Assembly: GCA_041432705.1 (NCBI GenBank)
Contig: JAPWAE010000005.1
Location: forward strand, 155,017-219,016
DNA length: 64,000 nucleotides
Direction of reading: 5' to 3'
Source of the DNA: Pauljensenia sp018375675
Lineage (GTDB): Bacteria; Actinomycetota; Actinomycetes; Actinomycetales; Actinomycetaceae
In this document: one piece after another, positions 1 through 8,720 of the stretch
How positions within the stretch are numbered: position 1 is the first letter of the stretch
Layout of the letters: the number at the start of each line of letters is the position of its first letter
Notes under the pieces: model-generated
Seen by the model: only the letters and a program-made list of their open reading frames with translations
Told to the model about the DNA's origin: nothing
Database searches by the model: none
Position numbers and translations under genes: made by a program

Positions 1-932
1 CCACCCTGACCGACGCTGCCAAGAACATTTGGACCATCACGCTGAACAAGGGCCTCGACGCCAACACCGGCACTGTCTTCCAGTTCACGGGCACCTTCCC
101 GGAGGGCGCCGAGTCCTCGACCGCGTCCGCCAAGCTGGTCGGCGCCCAGTTCCCGGCCGACGGCCAGGTGTGCGGCGACCTGCCCACGCCGGAGACCCCC
201 GAGCTCACCAAGTGCCAGGTCACGACCGTGGACCGCACCGTGTGGAGCCCCTACTCGCGCGACATCAACGAGCGCTCCAAGTACGCGGGCTCCTGGGGTT
301 CTGAGGAGCCCAAGTGGGGCGAGGCCAACGCTGACGGCTGGTTCGTTGCCACCGGTACCGATCCGAAGGTCGGCGACTCGCGCACCCTGCGCCTCTACGG
401 CGCCACCCACAAGGACCTCACCAACGCGACGCTGACGATCAAGGCCGTCCAGGGCCTGAAGTTCGATGCCTCCACGATCAACACGATCTCCAACCCCGGC
501 GCCGGCGCGCTCAAGGGTAACGGCTTCACGAACACCGTCGAGGGCCTGGGCGAGATCAAGGTCAGCGAGGACGGCAAGACCATCACCGTCACGATCAAGC
601 ACATGCCGGCCAACTCCGGCTTCTCCTTCAACATCAACGGCATCCTGACCGGCGAGACCCTCGAGGGCTCCCCGGTGCTGGCCCCGATCGTCCTGCACAA
701 CTGGCTGACCGGCACGGACAGCGAGTGCACGGTTCCCACCGAGGAGCCCACCACGCCGGCGCCGTCGGATTCCCCGACGCCCGAGCCGACGACCCCCGCT
801 CCCGCCCCGTCCGCAACCCCGAGCGGCAACCTCGCTCGCACGGGTGCTGACACCCCAATGCTGGCCGGTGCGGCCATCATGGCTGGACTGGCAGGCCTGG
901 GAGCTCTGGCTCTGCGCCGTCGCCAGCGCTGA
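1..932 (+). CDS. Sortase-anchored surface protein, C-terminal part
   Basis: The reading frame is already open at base 3, so only the last 309 residues are visible and the start lies outside the window. The visible part is a secreted-type ectodomain rich in Thr, Gly and Asp, followed by a Pro/Thr/Ser/Glu linker of the kind that spans peptidoglycan. It ends with a cell-wall sorting signal: LARTG at visible residues 277-281 (an LPxTG variant), a hydrophobic stretch of about 20 residues, and a basic RRRQR tail. Sortase would cleave between T and G and attach the protein to the wall. No specific adhesin or pilin domain could be recognised in the visible portion. A strong hairpin follows the stop codon. 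Confidence 0.85.
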   Translation, partial: TLTDAAKNIWTITLNKGLDANTGTVFQFTGTFPEGAESSTASAKLVGAQFPADGQVCGDLPTPETPELTKCQVTTVDRTVWSPYSRDINERSKYAGSWGSEEPKWGEANADGWFVATGTDPKVGDSRTLRLYGATHKDLTNATLTIKAVQGLKFDASTINTISNPGAGALKGNGFTNTVEGLGEIKVSEDGKTITVTIKHMPANSGFSFNINGILTGETLEGSPVLAPIVLHNWLTGTDSECTVPTEEPTTPAPSDSPTPEPTTPAPAPSATPSGNLARTGADTPMLAGAAIMAGLAGLGALALRRRQR

Positions 933-940
933 CGGATCAT

Positions 941-968
941 CCCCCGCAGGGCGCGTCCCTGCGGGGGG
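941..968 (+). terminator. GC-rich hairpin terminator
   Basis: An 11-bp perfect stem (CCCCCGCAGGG / CCCTGCGGGGG) with a 5-nt loop begins 9 nt after the stop of the surface-protein gene. There is no clear U-tract, which is common in high-GC actinobacteria. Confidence 0.7.
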
Positions 969-994
969 CACGCTCCGCAGGGACGCATCAACAG

Positions 995-1031
995 GAAAGT
1001 GGCACCGCTCTTGATGAGTGGTGCCACTTCC
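995..1031 (+). terminator. Second hairpin after the surface-protein gene
   Basis: A stem AAGTGGCACC / GGTGCCACTT with a 13-nt loop lies 27 nt after the first hairpin. It may be a back-up terminator or an mRNA 3'-end stabiliser. From here to 1195 I see no gene. Confidence 0.45.
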
Positions 1032-1195
1032 CATCACCGGTTCATCATGAGGGCTCAATTCATGGTGACTTTCGGTAGTTCCATTGTGCATGTGATGCAC
1101 GCATCATTTCAAGGCGAAACGATGATTTTTCGGTGCAAATTCGCGGTTTCCAACTGCACGTTCGTGCACAAATGAGGGACGATCAGCGCAAACTA

Positions 1196-1235
1196 GACAA
1201 AACGCGGGCCCGCTCGAATCGAGCGGGCCCGCGTT
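1196..1235 (-). terminator. Terminator of the LANTG protein gene
   Basis: A nearly uninterrupted 17-bp inverted repeat (1201-1217 / 1219-1235) lies 20 nt beyond the stop of the minus-strand gene. On the minus strand it is followed by a T-rich run, so it reads as an intrinsic terminator in that direction. Confidence 0.8.
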
Positions 1236-1255
1236 GTTTGTCAGGCGAAGATGCC

Positions 1256-1837
1256 TCAGTGGCGCTTACGAGCGACCACCAGGGTCACGCCACCGGCCAG
1301 CGCGATAACGCCAGCGCCAGCGGCCATCGAAGCGACGGAGCCGGTGTTGGCCAGCGTCGGGTTCGAGGCGGCGGGGGTGCCGGCCGGAGCGTTCGTGTTG
1401 CGGATGCCGCCACGAGCGGAGACGGGGGCCGGGCCGTTGCCGGTGGAGATCTGGCCACGGGTGGTCACGCCGGAGGTACCGACGGGGCCGGAGACGGCGC
1501 CAGCGCCACCCTGATCGGCGGCGGGGACCGAAGAATCATCGGAAGTGGCCGGCATGTCAGCGGAGCCACCGGTGTTGTTGTCGTCAGCGCCGGTGTTGTC
1601 GTCCGAGCCCGTGTTGTCGTCGGCCGGGGCCGAGGGCTCGGGGGCCGGGGTCTCATCGGCGGGGGTGCCGGTGGAGGGCGCGTCAGTGGCGGGGGCCTCG
1701 GTGGAGGGCGCGTCAGCGGCCGGGGTCGAGGGCTGCTCGGTGACGGGGGTCTCGGCGGCGAAAGCAACGCCGGCCGAAGCGGCGATCAGACCGAGTGCCG
1801 CGGTGGCGGCGAACAGGGAAGAGGTCGTCTTCTTCAT
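1256..1837 (-). CDS. Small LANTG sortase-anchored Pro/Thr/Asp-rich surface protein
   Basis: This 193-residue protein has an N-terminal signal peptide (MKKTTSSLFAATAALGLIAA, cleavage expected after AFA). A low-complexity region rich in Pro, Ala, Thr and Asp follows with no globular domain, including repeats of the type APSTEAPATDAPST. Near the C-terminus are LANTG (about residues 162-166), a hydrophobic segment and the tail ARKRH. The architecture is that of a short wall-anchored stalk or spacer protein. The start is supported by AGGAGA six nucleotides upstream of the ATG. It converges with the LARTG protein and may be handled by the same class of sortase. Function is unknown. Confidence 0.85.
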   Translation of the reverse strand: MKKTTSSLFAATAALGLIAASAGVAFAAETPVTEQPSTPAADAPSTEAPATDAPSTGTPADETPAPEPSAPADDNTGSDDNTGADDNNTGGSADMPATSDDSSVPAADQGGAGAVSGPVGTSGVTTRGQISTGNGPAPVSARGGIRNTNAPAGTPAASNPTLANTGSVASMAAGAGVIALAGGVTLVVARKRH

Positions 1838-2037
1838 TGTTTCTCCTGGAACAATTGTGGTGAGGGATGAATGCGTGACCCTGACCAGTGCGGGCCGTGC
1901 GCGTCACGGCGTTCTCGCCCACCCTACAACATTTCCTGACCATTACGCACAGATTCTCGAAAATCACGCATCGGCGAGTCGCACCCCACTTTTTCGCGGG
2001 GCTTTGTTCGGCTCCGCCGCGCGCGAGAACAACCAGG

Positions 2038-2667
2038 TCAGGACAGCTTGGCGGTCGCAATGAACTGGAAGATTCCCTCCATGATGAGCTGCGTCGCAAT
2101 GGCGGCCAGCAGCAGACCGGAGATCTTTGTCAGCAGCATGATGCCGCCGGGGCCAAGCGCCCTGGAGAGCATCAGCGAGAAGCGCATGGTCAGCCACATG
2201 ACGATGTGTGCGAGCACGACGGCGACGATGACAGCGATCCACGATCCCACGTTCGTTCCGGCCTGTCCGACGGCCACCATGACGGCAACGATTGAGCCGG
2301 GGCCGGCGAGCAGCGGCGTCCCCAGCGGGACGAGCGCAACGTTGACGCCCTCGTCCCCCGTGTCCGGTGAGGACGAGTCCGTGCCCATGAGGAGTTCCAT
2401 GGCGACGAGGAAGAGCAGGACGCCGCCGGAGAGCTGGAGGGCCTCCATCGAAATATGCAGGAGGCGCAGGATCTGCCCGCCCAGGATCGCGAAGGTCAAG
2501 ATGACGCCGAAGGACACGGAGGTGGCCTGGATGGCGGCGCGCCGCTGCTTGGGCTGGGAGTAACGTGCGGTGAGCCCCAGGAAGACGGGCACGGTCCCAA
2601 TGGGGTCCATAATGACCGTCAGCGTCGCGAAGGCGGTCGCGAAGAGGGTGACGTCGAAGAGGCTCAC
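2038..2667 (-). CDS. MarC family integral membrane protein
   Basis: The 209-residue product is an MarC/UPF0056-type inner-membrane protein with about six hydrophobic helices. Family features are visible near the N-terminus (MDPIGTVPVFLGLT) and in the middle (PLGTPLLAGPGSI). The biochemical role of the family is not established; early links to multiple antibiotic resistance were not upheld. The start is a GTG at 2667 that overlaps the stop of the upstream PHP gene as GTGA, which implies translational coupling. Longer in-frame versions would run through the PHP gene and are rejected. Confidence 0.85.
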   Translation of the reverse strand: MSLFDVTLFATAFATLTVIMDPIGTVPVFLGLTARYSQPKQRRAAIQATSVSFGVILTFAILGGQILRLLHISMEALQLSGGVLLFLVAMELLMGTDSSSPDTGDEGVNVALVPLGTPLLAGPGSIVAVMVAVGQAGTNVGSWIAVIVAVVLAHIVMWLTMRFSLMLSRALGPGGIMLLTKISGLLLAAIATQLIMEGIFQFIATAKLS

Positions 2668-3512
2668 GGCTCGATCACCTCGATGGTGCCCTGCGCGATG
2701 ACCTCGGCGATCACCTGCGGGTCCGTCGTGTTTTCGCCGATACGGTTCGGCTTGCCCGTCCCGTGGTAGTCGGAGGAGCCGAACATCGCCAGGCCCAACT
2801 CGCGGGCGATGCGCTCGACGTCGGCACGGTCCTCGGGCGCGTGGTCGCGGTGGTCGCGCTCGATGCCGAAGAGGCCGGCCGCCGCCATGTCGGCAATGAC
2901 GGCCTCGGGCAGCAGGCGCTGGCGCTTGCGAGCGCGGGGGTGGGCCAGGACCGGCACTCCCCCGGCCTGCCGCACGCAGCGCACGGCCTCGACCGGGTCG
3001 GGCGCCCAATGGTGCACGTAGTAGGGACCCGACGGATGCAGGGCCTCGACGAAAGCGGCGCTACGGTCGGGGAAGGCACCGGCGGCGACGAGCGCGTCGG
3101 CGATGTGCGGGCGCCCCACGGGGCCGCCCTCGGGCGCGAAGGCGAGCACGTCGTCCAACGTAATCGGGTAGTCGGCCGACAGGTTCTCGACCATGCGCGC
3201 GGCGCGCGTCTCGCGGTCCTCGCGCGTGCGTCGGAAATTATCGACGAGGCTGGGGTTAGCCGGGTCGAAAAGGTAGGCCAGGAGGTGCACGGTGAACCCC
3301 GAGGAGGAGCACGACATCTCGGCGCCCCGGATGAGGCTCACGCCGGTGTCCGCGACGGCGGCCACGGCCTCGTCCCATCCGGCCGTCGTATCGTGGTCCG
3401 TCAGCGCGATGGCGTCCAGCCCGGCCTGCGCGGCGATAGCCAGGAGCTGCGCGGGCGTATCAGTCCCGTCTGAATACGCGCTATGAGTGTGGGGGTCAAT
3501 TCGCTTCACCAT
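2664..3512 (-). CDS. PHP-domain phosphoesterase (YciV/RNase AM-like)
   Basis: This 282-residue protein carries the polymerase-and-histidinol-phosphatase fold. Metal-binding motifs are HTHSAYSDG (residues 8-16), LTDHD near residue 38, GAEMS, GRPHIA, LAHPRA and SSDYHG near the C-terminus. The closest architecture is the YciV/TrpH group, whose members hydrolyse 3',5'-nucleoside bisphosphates and trim short 5'-RNA ends. It is the first gene of a two-gene minus-strand unit with marC, overlapping by 4 nt. The substrate assignment is inferred from motif order only. Confidence 0.85.
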   Translation of the reverse strand: MVKRIDPHTHSAYSDGTDTPAQLLAIAAQAGLDAIALTDHDTTAGWDEAVAAVADTGVSLIRGAEMSCSSSGFTVHLLAYLFDPANPSLVDNFRRTREDRETRAARMVENLSADYPITLDDVLAFAPEGGPVGRPHIADALVAAGAFPDRSAAFVEALHPSGPYYVHHWAPDPVEAVRCVRQAGGVPVLAHPRARKRQRLLPEAVIADMAAAGLFGIERDHRDHAPEDRADVERIARELGLAMFGSSDYHGTGKPNRIGENTTDPQVIAEVIAQGTIEVIEP

Positions 3513-3750
3513 TTGAGACTACCCCATTAATCCCATCACACAACCGCGCGGGCGAACACCACCCGCGAGCGCCACACGTCTCACCAAAGAGCCTGTATTT
3601 GCTTGATTTTGACCTTATCGTCTGCACGTTCTCCCATCTCGACATCACCCTTTTTGGTTAACCGCTCACCTGCGGCGACGGGCTGTCGACTGTAGGAAAC
3701 TGGCAGTACACGGCCATTTGGCCTCCCTCAACACCGATTGGAGTACACGC

Positions 3751-5211
3751 GTGTCTGACAAGGATCAGACCCAGGTGTCCACCGCGACTGACGCGGGAGA
3801 TGCCGGGTACAACAAGGCTCTGAAAAACCGACACATCCAGATGATCGCCATCGGCGGTTCGATCGGCACCGGCCTGTTCCTGGGTGCGGGTGGCCGTCTG
3901 GCTCAGGGCGGCCCCGCTCTGGCCTTCGCCTATGCGGTGTGCGGCGTCTTCGCGTTTCTGATGGTCCGCGCCCTCGGCGAGCTGGCGGTGCGCCGCCCCT
4001 CCTCGGGCGCGTTCGTGTCCTACGCCCGCGAGTTCCTGGGCGAGAAGGGCGCGTTCATCACCGGCTGGTTCTTCTTCCTGGACTGGGCGGTCACCGTCAT
4101 GGCTGACATCACCGCCGTGGCGCTCTACATGCATTACTGGAATATGTTCAAGGTGGTCCCTCAGTGGGTCATCGCCCTCATCGCGCTGGGTCTCGTGTTC
4201 GTCCTCAACATGATGAGCGTGAAGGCCTTCGGTGAGGCCGAGTTCTGGTTCGCGATGATCAAGGTCGCGACGATCCTCATCTTCATGGGCGTCGCGATCT
4301 GGGCGATCCTCACGCAGTCGCCCGTCGGCGAGTACACCGCGGGCATCCACAACATCTCCGAGTCCGGTGGCTGGTTCCCTGAGGGCCTGGCCCCCGTCTT
4401 CGCCCTCACGCTGGGCGTCGTCTTCGCCTTCGGCGGCACCGAGATGGTGGGCGTCGCGGCCGGCGAAGCCAAGGATGCTGCCAAGATCCTGCCCAAGGCC
4501 ATCAACTCGATGGTCATCCGCATTTTCTTCTTCTACGTTGGCTCCGTCGTCCTCTTCGCCCTGGCGCTGCCCTACACCGCCTACTCGTCGAATGAGTCTC
4601 CCTTCACGACGTTCTTCTCCGGCCTCGGCGTGCCTCACGCGGGTGACATCATCCAGGTAGTTGTCCTGACCGCCGCCCTGTCCTCGCTCAACGCCGGCCT
4701 GTACGCGACCGGCCGCACGCTGCGCTCGATGGCGCTCGTGGGCGAGGGACCGCGCTACGCTGCTCGCCTCAACAAGAACCACGTCCCCTACGGCGGCATC
4801 ATCATCACCGCGTCGCTGGGTCTGCTGGGCGTCCTGCTCAACGCCTTCGTTCCGGAGAATGCCTTCAACATCGTCATGGATCTGGCGGGCATCGGCATTG
4901 CCGGTACCTGGGCGATGATCCTCATCTCGCACCTGGCGTTCCTGCGCAAGGTCAAGCGCGGCGAGGAACAGCGCCCCGAGTTCCGCATGCCCGGCGCCCC
5001 CTACACCAACTATCTGGCGCTGCTCTTCTTCGCGGTGGTCGTTGGCTCCAACGTGACCTCCGAGTCGGGCCGTTGGACCCTTGCACTCTTCGGCGTGGTC
5101 ATCGTCCTTATGGTCGCCGGCTGGTACTACGTGCGCGGGCGCGTCGGCAACCTGACCGACGAGGCCGCCGCCTCGCTCCAGGGCGAGGAAACCCTGGTCT
5201 CGGGCGACTGA
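3751..5211 (+). CDS. ansP: Amino-acid (probable asparagine) APC-family permease
   Basis: The product (486 residues from the chosen GTG) is an amino acid-polyamine-organocation permease with about 12 membrane helices. The N-terminal signature GGSIGTGLFLGAGG lies near residue 38, and an amphipathic segment with the conserved RTLRSM motif lies in the second half. The GTG at 3751 is chosen because GGAG sits 8 nt upstream; a TTG 33 nt earlier is in frame but has no ribosome-binding site. The asparaginase gene starts 13 nt downstream, so asparagine is the likely substrate. This is inference from context, since AnsP, GabP and similar proteins cannot be separated by sequence reading alone. Confidence 0.8.
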   Translation: MSDKDQTQVSTATDAGDAGYNKALKNRHIQMIAIGGSIGTGLFLGAGGRLAQGGPALAFAYAVCGVFAFLMVRALGELAVRRPSSGAFVSYAREFLGEKGAFITGWFFFLDWAVTVMADITAVALYMHYWNMFKVVPQWVIALIALGLVFVLNMMSVKAFGEAEFWFAMIKVATILIFMGVAIWAILTQSPVGEYTAGIHNISESGGWFPEGLAPVFALTLGVVFAFGGTEMVGVAAGEAKDAAKILPKAINSMVIRIFFFYVGSVVLFALALPYTAYSSNESPFTTFFSGLGVPHAGDIIQVVVLTAALSSLNAGLYATGRTLRSMALVGEGPRYAARLNKNHVPYGGIIITASLGLLGVLLNAFVPENAFNIVMDLAGIGIAGTWAMILISHLAFLRKVKRGEEQRPEFRMPGAPYTNYLALLFFAVVVGSNVTSESGRWTLALFGVVIVLMVAGWYYVRGRVGNLTDEAAASLQGEETLVSGD

Positions 5212-5224
5212 GAAAGGACGAACA

Positions 5225-6223
5225 GTGCGTCTTCACGTCACGTATGCCGGTGGCACCATCGGCATGGTCGATTCCCCCGAGGGGCTGCGTCCCGGCGCTG
5301 ACCTGCAGGGGTGGTTCGGTTCCCAGCTGGAGGGCATCGAGCTGGCCTCGAACATCACGATGTCGACGCTGGACCCGCTCATCGACTCCTCGGAGGCTAC
5401 CCCCGAGGACTGGCAGGCCATCATCGACGACATCAACGCGCACGCAGACGAGGCCGACGCCTTCCTGGTCCTGCACGGCACGGACACGATGGCCTACTCG
5501 GCCGCGGCCCTGTCCTACGCGCTGGCAAGCATGGGAAAGCCGGTCGTCCTGACCGGGTCTCAGTACCCGCTCGGCGTCGTCGGCTCGGACGCATCGGCGA
5601 ACGTCACGGGCGCCCTGCGCGCCGCGATTTCGCACCACGCACGAGGCGTCATGCTGTTCTTCGGGCACAAGCTCCTGGCCGGCAACCGCGCCACCAAGAC
5701 CTCGTCGTGGGCGTTCCGCGGCTTCGAGTCTCCCTCCGTGTCCCCCATGGCGCGCACGGGTGCCCCGTGGCGCTGGTACGGGGCTCCGAGCACGGGCACC
5801 GGCTGGCAGGATCCGAGCCCGTACACGCGCCAGGATGTCGCCGTCATCGATGTGGTGCCCGGCATGAGCGCCGCGCGACTGCGCGCCATGACGACGCCCC
5901 ACCCGGACGCGGTCATCCTGCGCACCTTCGGCGTGGGTAACATCCCCGCCTCCGAGCCGGGTCTCGTGGACGTCCTGGCCGAGCTCGCGCAGGCCGAGGT
6001 GCCGATCATCGTCGCCTCCCAGTGCTACCAGTCCGAGGTCATGCTCGGCCACTACGAGGCCGGCAACGCCCTGGCGCGCCTCGGCGCAATCGGTGCGCAC
6101 GACATGACGCTCGAGGCCCTCTACGCCAAGACTGTCTTCCTGCTCTCGCAGGGCAAGCGCGGCGCGGACTTCAAGCGGTGGATGGACCTGTCCATCGCGG
6201 GAGAGCTCACCCTCCAAGACTGA
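5225..6223 (+). CDS. ansA: L-asparaginase, type I (cytosolic)
   Basis: This enzyme hydrolyses L-asparagine to aspartate and ammonia. The 332 residues include both signature blocks of the bacterial asparaginase family: YAGGTIGM (residues 7-14, with the nucleophilic Thr) and HGTDTM (residues 84-89). There is no signal peptide, which fits the cytosolic type I class. Start is GTG at 5225 with AAAGGA nearby. It is co-transcribed with the upstream permease as an asparagine uptake and catabolism operon, which ends in the hairpin at 6244-6298. Confidence 0.92.
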   Translation: MRLHVTYAGGTIGMVDSPEGLRPGADLQGWFGSQLEGIELASNITMSTLDPLIDSSEATPEDWQAIIDDINAHADEADAFLVLHGTDTMAYSAAALSYALASMGKPVVLTGSQYPLGVVGSDASANVTGALRAAISHHARGVMLFFGHKLLAGNRATKTSSWAFRGFESPSVSPMARTGAPWRWYGAPSTGTGWQDPSPYTRQDVAVIDVVPGMSAARLRAMTTPHPDAVILRTFGVGNIPASEPGLVDVLAELAQAEVPIIVASQCYQSEVMLGHYEAGNALARLGAIGAHDMTLEALYAKTVFLLSQGKRGADFKRWMDLSIAGELTLQD

Positions 6224-6243
6224 GCCTCTTCCACCCGACACGG

Positions 6244-6298
6244 CCCCGGCCTCGTCCCCGGCGCAGCGCGCGCCACAGGGAGACGAGGCCGGGGTTTG
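6244..6298 (+). terminator. GACGAGGCC-type terminator after ansA
   Basis: Inverted repeat CCCCGGCCTCGTC (6244-6256) / GACGAGGCCGGGG (6282-6294) followed by TTTG. It is one of several terminators in the window built from the same repeated motif. Confidence 0.75.
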
Positions 6299-6336
6299 TC
6301 ATGACCATCGAACCCGCCCGAGGGGCCGAGAAGCCG

Positions 6337-6342
6337 TAGAAT
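6337..6342 (+). promoter_or_regulatory. -10 box of leaderless pepP transcript
   Basis: TAGAAT lies 7 nt before the ATG at 6350, and no Shine-Dalgarno is present. Transcription would begin at or next to the start codon. Confidence 0.6.
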
Positions 6343-6349
6343 AGTGACC

Positions 6350-7858
6350 ATGAGTGAAGAAGCGTCCCAGTCCATGGCCGATCGCGGCGAAACCCGCTCC
6401 CGTCAGCCCCAGTCCTCCGCATTCCGCGATTTCATCGGCTCCGGTTGGGGGCCTCGTCCCTCCGAACTGCCCGAGCGCGAGCGCGTCGCCGACTTCCTGC
6501 ACGACCGCACCCTTAAGGCCGGCGCTCCCTTCCCGGGCGAGCGCCTGGTCGTGCCCGCGGGCCCCTACAAGGTCCGCTCCAACGACTGCGACTACCGTTT
6601 CCGCGCGCACTCCGCCTTCGCGCACCTGTCGGGCCTGGGCGGCGAGAAGGAGCCCGACACCGTCCTGGTGCTCGAGCCGAACGAGGACGGCACCCACACT
6701 CCCCTACTGTTCTTCAAGCCCCGCGCCTCGCGTTCCTCCAAGGAGTTTTACGCAGACGCCCGCTACGGCGAATTCTGGGTGGGCGCGCGCCCCTCGCTCG
6801 AGGAACTGAGCGCGCAGACCGGCCTCGAGACCCGCCACATCGACACCCTGCGCGACGTGCTGGCGAAGGACGCCGGGACCGTGCAGCTGCGCATCGTGCG
6901 CGGCGTCGACGCCAACGTCGAGGCGATGGTGAACGAGGTGCGCGCCCAGGCCTCCCTGCCCGCGGGCGAGGACGCGCGCAAGGAGGACGAGGCCCTCGAA
7001 GAACATCTCTCGGAGATTCGCCTCATCAAGGATGCCTTCGAGCTTGAGGAAATGATCCGCGCGGTCGAGGTCACCAAGGCTGGCTTCGAGGACATCATCC
7101 GCGTCCTGCCGCGCGCCGTCGGCCACCGTCGCGGCGAGCGCGTCATCGAGGGCGCATTCCGAGCGGTCGCCCGAGAAGAGGGCAACGGCGAGGGATACGA
7201 GACCATCGCGGCCTCGGGCAACCACGCGAACACCCTGCACTGGATCGACAACGATGGAACGGTCCGCGAGGGTGACCTGGTGCTCGTCGACGCGGGCGTC
7301 GAGGTCGACTCCCTCTACACGGCCGACATCACGCGCACGCTGCCCGTCAACGGCCGCTTCACCGAGGTCCAGGCCCGCGTCTACCAGGCCGTCCTCGACG
7401 CCTGCGAGGCCGCCCTGGCCCGCGCCAACGAGCCGGGCTGCCGCTTCAAGGACGTGCACGACGCCGCCATGAAAGTCATCGCCGCCCGCCTGCATGAGTG
7501 GGGCATCCTGCCCGTCACCCCGGAAGAATCCCTGGCACCCGAGGGCCAGCAGCACCGCCGCTGGATGCCGCACGGCACCAGCCACCACCTGGGCCTGGAC
7601 GTGCACGACTGCGCAAAGGCACGCGCGGAGCTCTACCAGGGTGCGCTGCTGGAGCCGGGCATGGTCTTCACGATCGAGCCGGGCCTGTACTTCCGCGCCG
7701 ATGACCTGCTGATCCCCGAGGAGTACCGGGGCATCGGCGTGCGCATCGAGGACGACGTCGTGGTGAACGCCGACGGCACGGTCACGCGTATCTCCGAGGA
7801 CATCCCGCGCACGATCGCGGACGTCGAGGAGTGGATCGCGAGCGTTCAGTCCCGCTGA
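6350..7858 (+). CDS. pepP: Xaa-Pro aminopeptidase (aminopeptidase P), M24B
   Basis: This cytosolic metallopeptidase removes an N-terminal residue preceding proline. The 502 residues comprise an N-terminal creatinase-like domain and a C-terminal pita-bread domain. The dinuclear metal ligands can be placed: two Asp in VDAGVEVDSLYTADITRT, His in HGTSHHLG, Glu in TIEPGLYF and Glu in GVRIEDDV. ATG at 6350 is preferred over the GTG two codons upstream because of its spacing from the -10 box. The gene is monocistronic and converges on the stress-protein gene. Confidence 0.92.
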   Translation: MSEEASQSMADRGETRSRQPQSSAFRDFIGSGWGPRPSELPERERVADFLHDRTLKAGAPFPGERLVVPAGPYKVRSNDCDYRFRAHSAFAHLSGLGGEKEPDTVLVLEPNEDGTHTPLLFFKPRASRSSKEFYADARYGEFWVGARPSLEELSAQTGLETRHIDTLRDVLAKDAGTVQLRIVRGVDANVEAMVNEVRAQASLPAGEDARKEDEALEEHLSEIRLIKDAFELEEMIRAVEVTKAGFEDIIRVLPRAVGHRRGERVIEGAFRAVAREEGNGEGYETIAASGNHANTLHWIDNDGTVREGDLVLVDAGVEVDSLYTADITRTLPVNGRFTEVQARVYQAVLDACEAALARANEPGCRFKDVHDAAMKVIAARLHEWGILPVTPEESLAPEGQQHRRWMPHGTSHHLGLDVHDCAKARAELYQGALLEPGMVFTIEPGLYFRADDLLIPEEYRGIGVRIEDDVVVNADGTVTRISEDIPRTIADVEEWIASVQSR

Positions 7859-7878
7859 GCCACGCGAAGACGCTGAGG

Positions 7879-8619
7879 TTACGCCTCGGTCTGGTCCTTT
7901 TCGGGGGACGAGGCCGGGGCGTCCTCATGTGCGGACGCCGCGCTCTCGGGGCTGTTCGTTGTAGGGGCCGAGGCCTCGGGGGCGCTCACGGGGGCGTGGG
8001 CCTGGGCGGACGTGGCCTCGGGCGTCTCGCGACCACCGGGCACCTCCCCGTCCTTGGTCGCCGCACCGAAGCGGGGGCGACCGTCGGGGAAGAAACCGAC
8101 GGAATCCTTCTTCGGACGCGCCTGCTCGCTGCGCGGGCGCACGACGCGCGCACGGTTTCCGGGGGTGCGCTGCAGGATCTGATAGGCGCGGTCGATGTCG
8201 GCCGAAGCCAGGACCGCGTAGCGCTGCGCGACAACCTGCTGGGAGGACACAAGGTCGCGGCTGCGTCCGCGAATGATGAAGGACAGAGCGGACAGAGCCA
8301 TGCCGATCAGGGCACCGACGATGATGCCGCCAGCGACCCACGTTCCCGTGCCGCCCGCGCTCTGGCCAGCGGACATGAGCATGCCGCCCAGGGCTCCCCA
8401 CAGGCCGCCGCTGGAGGCACCCGAGAGGGAGGCGCGGGCGATCGTCAGGCGTCCTTTGACGCGCTCGACGAGGTGCAGGTCGGAGCCGACAATCGTGATC
8501 GCGGAAACATCGAAGCCGGCATCCGACAGGAAGTCGACACCGGCGCGGGCCTGCGCGTAGGTCTCGTACGAGGCGACCTCGGTGCCCGTGGGCATCTGCG
8601 GGTCCATCACGACAGCCAT
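7879..8619 (-). CDS. General stress protein (YflT-like domain) membrane protein
   Basis: The N-terminal 70 residues resemble the general stress protein 17M/YflT domain (VASYETYAQARAGVDFLSDAGF and the following AITIVGSDL). Two glycine-rich hydrophobic segments follow (about residues 85-125), then a region ending in a basic, Pro/Ala/Glu-rich disordered tail of about 80 residues. ATG at 8619 is chosen because GAAGGAG precedes it by 6 nt; an in-frame ATG 48 nt upstream has no such site. It diverges from the MgtE/CBS gene in a cluster conserved in actinobacteria. The molecular function is unknown. Confidence 0.8.
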   Translation of the reverse strand: MAVVMDPQMPTGTEVASYETYAQARAGVDFLSDAGFDVSAITIVGSDLHLVERVKGRLTIARASLSGASSGGLWGALGGMLMSAGQSAGGTGTWVAGGIIVGALIGMALSALSFIIRGRSRDLVSSQQVVAQRYAVLASADIDRAYQILQRTPGNRARVVRPRSEQARPKKDSVGFFPDGRPRFGAATKDGEVPGGRETPEATSAQAHAPVSAPEASAPTTNSPESAASAHEDAPASSPEKDQTEA

Positions 8620-8708
8620 TTCTTCTCCTTCGTCCCCGGCCACGGTGGCATGGAACGCATTGTTCATGCGGCGACCGGCTCATCAGTACGCATCTGTGGT
8701 CACCAGCC

Positions 8709-8714
8709 TAAGAT
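8709..8714 (+). promoter_or_regulatory. -10 box of leaderless mgtE-like transcript
   Basis: TAAGAT sits 6 nt before the GTG start at 8721, with no ribosome-binding site between them. Confidence 0.6.
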
Positions 8715-8720
8715 GGAAGA

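Noticed and set aside
2668..3009. Upstream extension of the MarC frame
   Set aside because: It overlaps the well-supported PHP gene and the GTGA overlap gives a better start at 2667.
3658..4932. Long antisense frame over the permease gene, and similar long charged antisense frames elsewhere (for example 12.0-12.9, 35.7-38.1 and 45.7-47.1 kb)
   Set aside because: They consist of Arg/Asp/His/Gly-rich sequence typical of the opposite strand of high-GC genes, have no domains and no start signals.
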